Shown here in pieces: positions 5,424 through 6,989 of a stretch of DNA of 6,989 nt (within the stretch, counting starts at the first letter, position 1; every line of letters begins with the position of its first letter). The position numbers and the translations under genes were made by a program. The notes below the pieces were generated by a model. That model had not been told where the DNA came from and searched no databases. It saw only the letters and a list, made by a program, of their open reading frames with translations. Origin of the DNA: JBDTNQ01 sp039933635 (lineage in GTDB: Bacteria > Acidobacteriota > Vicinamibacteria > Vicinamibacterales > SCN-69-37); NCBI GenBank assembly GCA_039933635.1, contig JBDTNQ010000156.1, positions 1 to 6,989 of the forward strand, given 5' to 3'.

Positions 5424-6164
5424 ATGACTTCCAATGTGCGCCTGCTTTCGGCTGTGCTTGTTGCCCTGTCGATTGCCGGATGCGGCAAATCGAGTGACAC
5501 CAACACGACGCCGACGACACCGACCACGCCCACCACGCCGACCACGCCGACCCAGACGAACCGAGCTCCCGTGATTGGCGGAGTGACTGTGTCGCCCGGC
5601 TTTGCTGTGTCGGGCCTGACATCGGTCACGATGAACGCGTCGGCATCGGATGCCGACGGCGACCCCCTGACCTACCCCTGGTCGTTCGGTGGCCCCAGCG
5701 TGACGGGCGCGTCGGCCTCCGCCAAGCTCGCGGGCGATGGTGCCGTCGCCGTCCAGGTCATCGTGTCTGACGGAAAGGGCGGGACGGCGTCGGACTCGCG
5801 CACGGTCACCGTGGGCACCATGACCGGCAGTTGGGATTTTGCCGTCTTGGCGACGTGTGGTGTGGACCCGCGGGAGAAGCCCGCCGTTTTCACGCTGACG
5901 CAGACGGGCGGCACGGTCACGGGTTCGCTGGCGTTCCCGGGAAACTTCTGCAACATCAATCCTGGCACACACTCTGAAATTCCAGCGTCGACCCCAGGCA
6001 GCATCGACGATCAAGGGAACTTCGCGCTGCCGCGTGTGGCCGCGGGCAGCTTCTTGGACATCAGGCTTGCCAACGGCAAGATGGACAGCACCGGCCGCAA
6101 GGTGATCGGGCAGGTCTTCAACTCCGGGTTCGTTGGCGAGACGTTCACGCTGACGAAGAAGTAA
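5424..6164 (+). CDS. PKD-like-domain lipoprotein with TTP-repeat linker, 246 aa
   Basis: Predicted surface or periplasmic lipoprotein of unknown role. Seen: a signal peptide RLLSAVLVALSIAGC with the lipobox ending at Cys20. A Thr/Pro linker (28-43) follows, made of five TTP units encoded by 9-base repeats. The Ig-like PKD-type domain spans about 46-131, with RAPVIGGV, ASASDADGDPLTYPWSFGG (72-90) and VSDGKGGTASDSRTVTV (114-130). The C-terminal domain (about 132-246) is rich in predicted beta strands. It has WDFAV, FTLTQTGGTVTGS (156-168), a possible disulphide pair Cys145 and Cys176, and the ending ETFTLTKK. I do not recognise that domain by name; FTLTQTGGTVTGS-type segments are familiar from small secreted beta-barrel or beta-sandwich proteins. 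Linker and domain order suggest a cell-surface binding protein. The stop lies 19 bases from the convergent gene's stop. Confidence 0.85.
   Translation: MTSNVRLLSAVLVALSIAGCGKSSDTNTTPTTPTTPTTPTTPTQTNRAPVIGGVTVSPGFAVSGLTSVTMNASASDADGDPLTYPWSFGGPSVTGASASAKLAGDGAVAVQVIVSDGKGGTASDSRTVTVGTMTGSWDFAVLATCGVDPREKPAVFTLTQTGGTVTGSLAFPGNFCNINPGTHSEIPASTPGSIDDQGNFALPRVAAGSFLDIRLANGKMDSTGRKVIGQVFNSGFVGETFTLTKK
5505..5549 (+). repeat. Five 9-base repeats encoding the TTP linker
   Basis: Five consecutive 9-base units of the form ACSACRCCS each encode Thr-Thr-Pro within the lipoprotein. The last two units are identical and the others differ at wobble positions only. The unit length is a multiple of three, so copy-number change would alter linker length without shifting the frame. 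Confidence 0.85.
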
Positions 6165-6183
6165 GCAATCGCGCGGCGCTGGT

Positions 6184-6989
6184 TCATCGTCCGACCCGGA
6201 TGTCCTGGACCTTCTTTTCGTTCTCCGCAATCGTCAACGGAATCGCAGCGTGCGCGAGTTCGGTGAGGAACGCCGGCACGTACCACTCGCCCTGCTCGAC
6301 GTCCGTCACGGCCGCGACGAGATAGTCACCCGGCGCCATGTTCGGGAACGTGAAGCGGCCATCGCTCGAGGGCCGCTTCGCCTGAATGCGTCGTGACTGC
6401 GGCGTCCAGTAGGTCTGGTCGCGCGGAAAAATGATCACGAAGTATTCGGGCGTGGGATGACCGGCAGCGTCCTGGATCGTGCCGGACAAGTCGGCGGGAT
6501 GATCGCTGAACGTCATCGTGAAGCCGCCGACGTCCTCAGTCGACACGTCGAACGGCGTGTCCAGCGCGTCGTGGCCGTTAAGCAGTGCGCTACGCGGCCG
6601 CCAACCGGAGGCGGCTGTAGTGCCAGGGGCGGACGCCGTCAGGCGGTATCGTCCGGGCGCGACGCCGCTGATCGTGAACGCACCGGTGGCGTCGACGGCT
6701 GCCGATGGCGTGAGCACCGCGACTCCGCTCGCGTCGAGGACCGGCGTGAGGCCAACACTCAGCCGCGTCAGATCTGACGGGACAGGCATCGATCCGTCAA
6801 ACGCCACGCGGCCGGATACCGTCACGCCGGATCGGAGCGTGACGGCCACCGTCTGGTCTCGGCCATCCACCGACACCTCGGTGAGGCCGTAGAGACCAGG
6901 CTGCGGCGGCCCGGCCGGGCCACCGCCGGCGCGGCCGGGTGTCGCGCTGGGATTCACGCGCACGGCGACCGAGTAGGTTCCAGGCGTGA
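6184..6989 (-). CDS. Carboxypeptidase-regulatory-like repeat protein, C-terminal part (5' end outside the window)
   Basis: The reading frame enters from the right edge and ends at TGA (6184-6186). At least 267 residues are inside the window. The GTG at 6963 is open in frame beyond it: the residues before it read TPGTYSVAV, which ends a preceding beta-sandwich repeat. It is therefore not the real start. Numbering from the edge, a Gly/Pro-rich stretch covers about 15-31. One regulatory-like repeat runs from VTVSGRVAFDG to ISGVAPGRYRLTAS (about 54-119). A second runs from LSGTIQDAAG to FPNMAPGDYLVAAV (about 167-227). The tail, VEQGEWYVPAFL...ENEKKVQDIRVG, is a style I know from many acidobacterial exported proteins with serial CarboxypepD_reg-like domains. 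Its function is unknown, with surface binding or a structural role most likely. Export cannot be checked because the N-terminus is missing. Confidence 0.85.
   Translation of the reverse strand, partial: TPGTYSVAVRVNPSATPGRAGGGPAGPPQPGLYGLTEVSVDGRDQTVAVTLRSGVTVSGRVAFDGSMPVPSDLTRLSVGLTPVLDASGVAVLTPSAAVDATGAFTISGVAPGRYRLTASAPGTTAASGWRPRSALLNGHDALDTPFDVSTEDVGGFTMTFSDHPADLSGTIQDAAGHPTPEYFVIIFPRDQTYWTPQSRRIQAKRPSSDGRFTFPNMAPGDYLVAAVTDVEQGEWYVPAFLTELAHAAIPLTIAENEKKVQDIRVGR

Noticed and set aside
6165..6183. Bidirectional terminator in the 19 bases between the convergent stops
   Set aside because: GCGCGGCGC-type sequence is present, but there is no proper stem-loop and no T-run.
5376..6230. 284-codon minus-strand frame opposite the lipoprotein gene
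   Set aside because: It has Arg/His-rich shadow composition and lies antisense to a gene with a clear lipobox and PKD-like domain.

Overview
The window reads as chromosomal DNA of a GC-rich Gram-negative bacterium, most likely an Acidobacteriota of the Vicinamibacteria type. I infer this from the protein styles, not from a marker gene: a carboxypeptidase-regulatory-like repeat protein ending in the EGEWY...VQDIRVG style, a lipoprotein with a TTP-repeat linker and a PKD-like domain, a Tat-exported amidohydrolase, and a membrane-anchored dihaem cytochrome c. No rRNA, tRNA, CRISPR array, insertion sequence or phage gene is visible.

Layout, left to right. (1) 102-1229, plus strand: a 6-phosphofructokinase, with a possible -10 box just inside the left edge. 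(2) 1350-2330, minus strand: a dihaem c-type cytochrome, convergent with the kinase. (3) 2331-2529: a divergent promoter region. Its right half holds four TGTCGA/TCGACA half-sites that run right up to the next start codon. (4) 2530-3663, plus strand: a Fic-family AMPylator-type protein with its own inhibitory helix and a C-terminal winged helix. (5) 3731-4088, minus strand: a broken gene of the RibD C-terminal/dihydrofolate-reductase-like family. Its beginning and end are recognisable in different frames and the middle is missing. (6) 4289-5236, plus strand: a Tat-signal amidohydrolase. (7) 5237-5423: an AT-richer gap with repeated GACAGT half-sites. (8) 5424-6164, plus strand: a PKD-type lipoprotein. 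(9) 6184 to the right edge, minus strand: the C-terminal part of a carboxypeptidase-regulatory-like repeat protein.

The genes do not form an operon. Most lie in convergent or divergent pairs with their own upstream regions, and no shared pathway is evident. The kinase is glycolytic. The cytochrome, the amidohydrolase, the lipoprotein and the repeat protein are envelope or exported proteins. The Fic protein is a cytoplasmic, probably self-regulated enzyme. I see no convincing new multi-gene system. The points most worth a second look are the kinase's missing magnesium-site aspartate, the spaced half-sites in front of fic, the internally deleted reductase-like gene, and the unusual Cys-X-Cys motif next to the amidohydrolase active-site aspartate.
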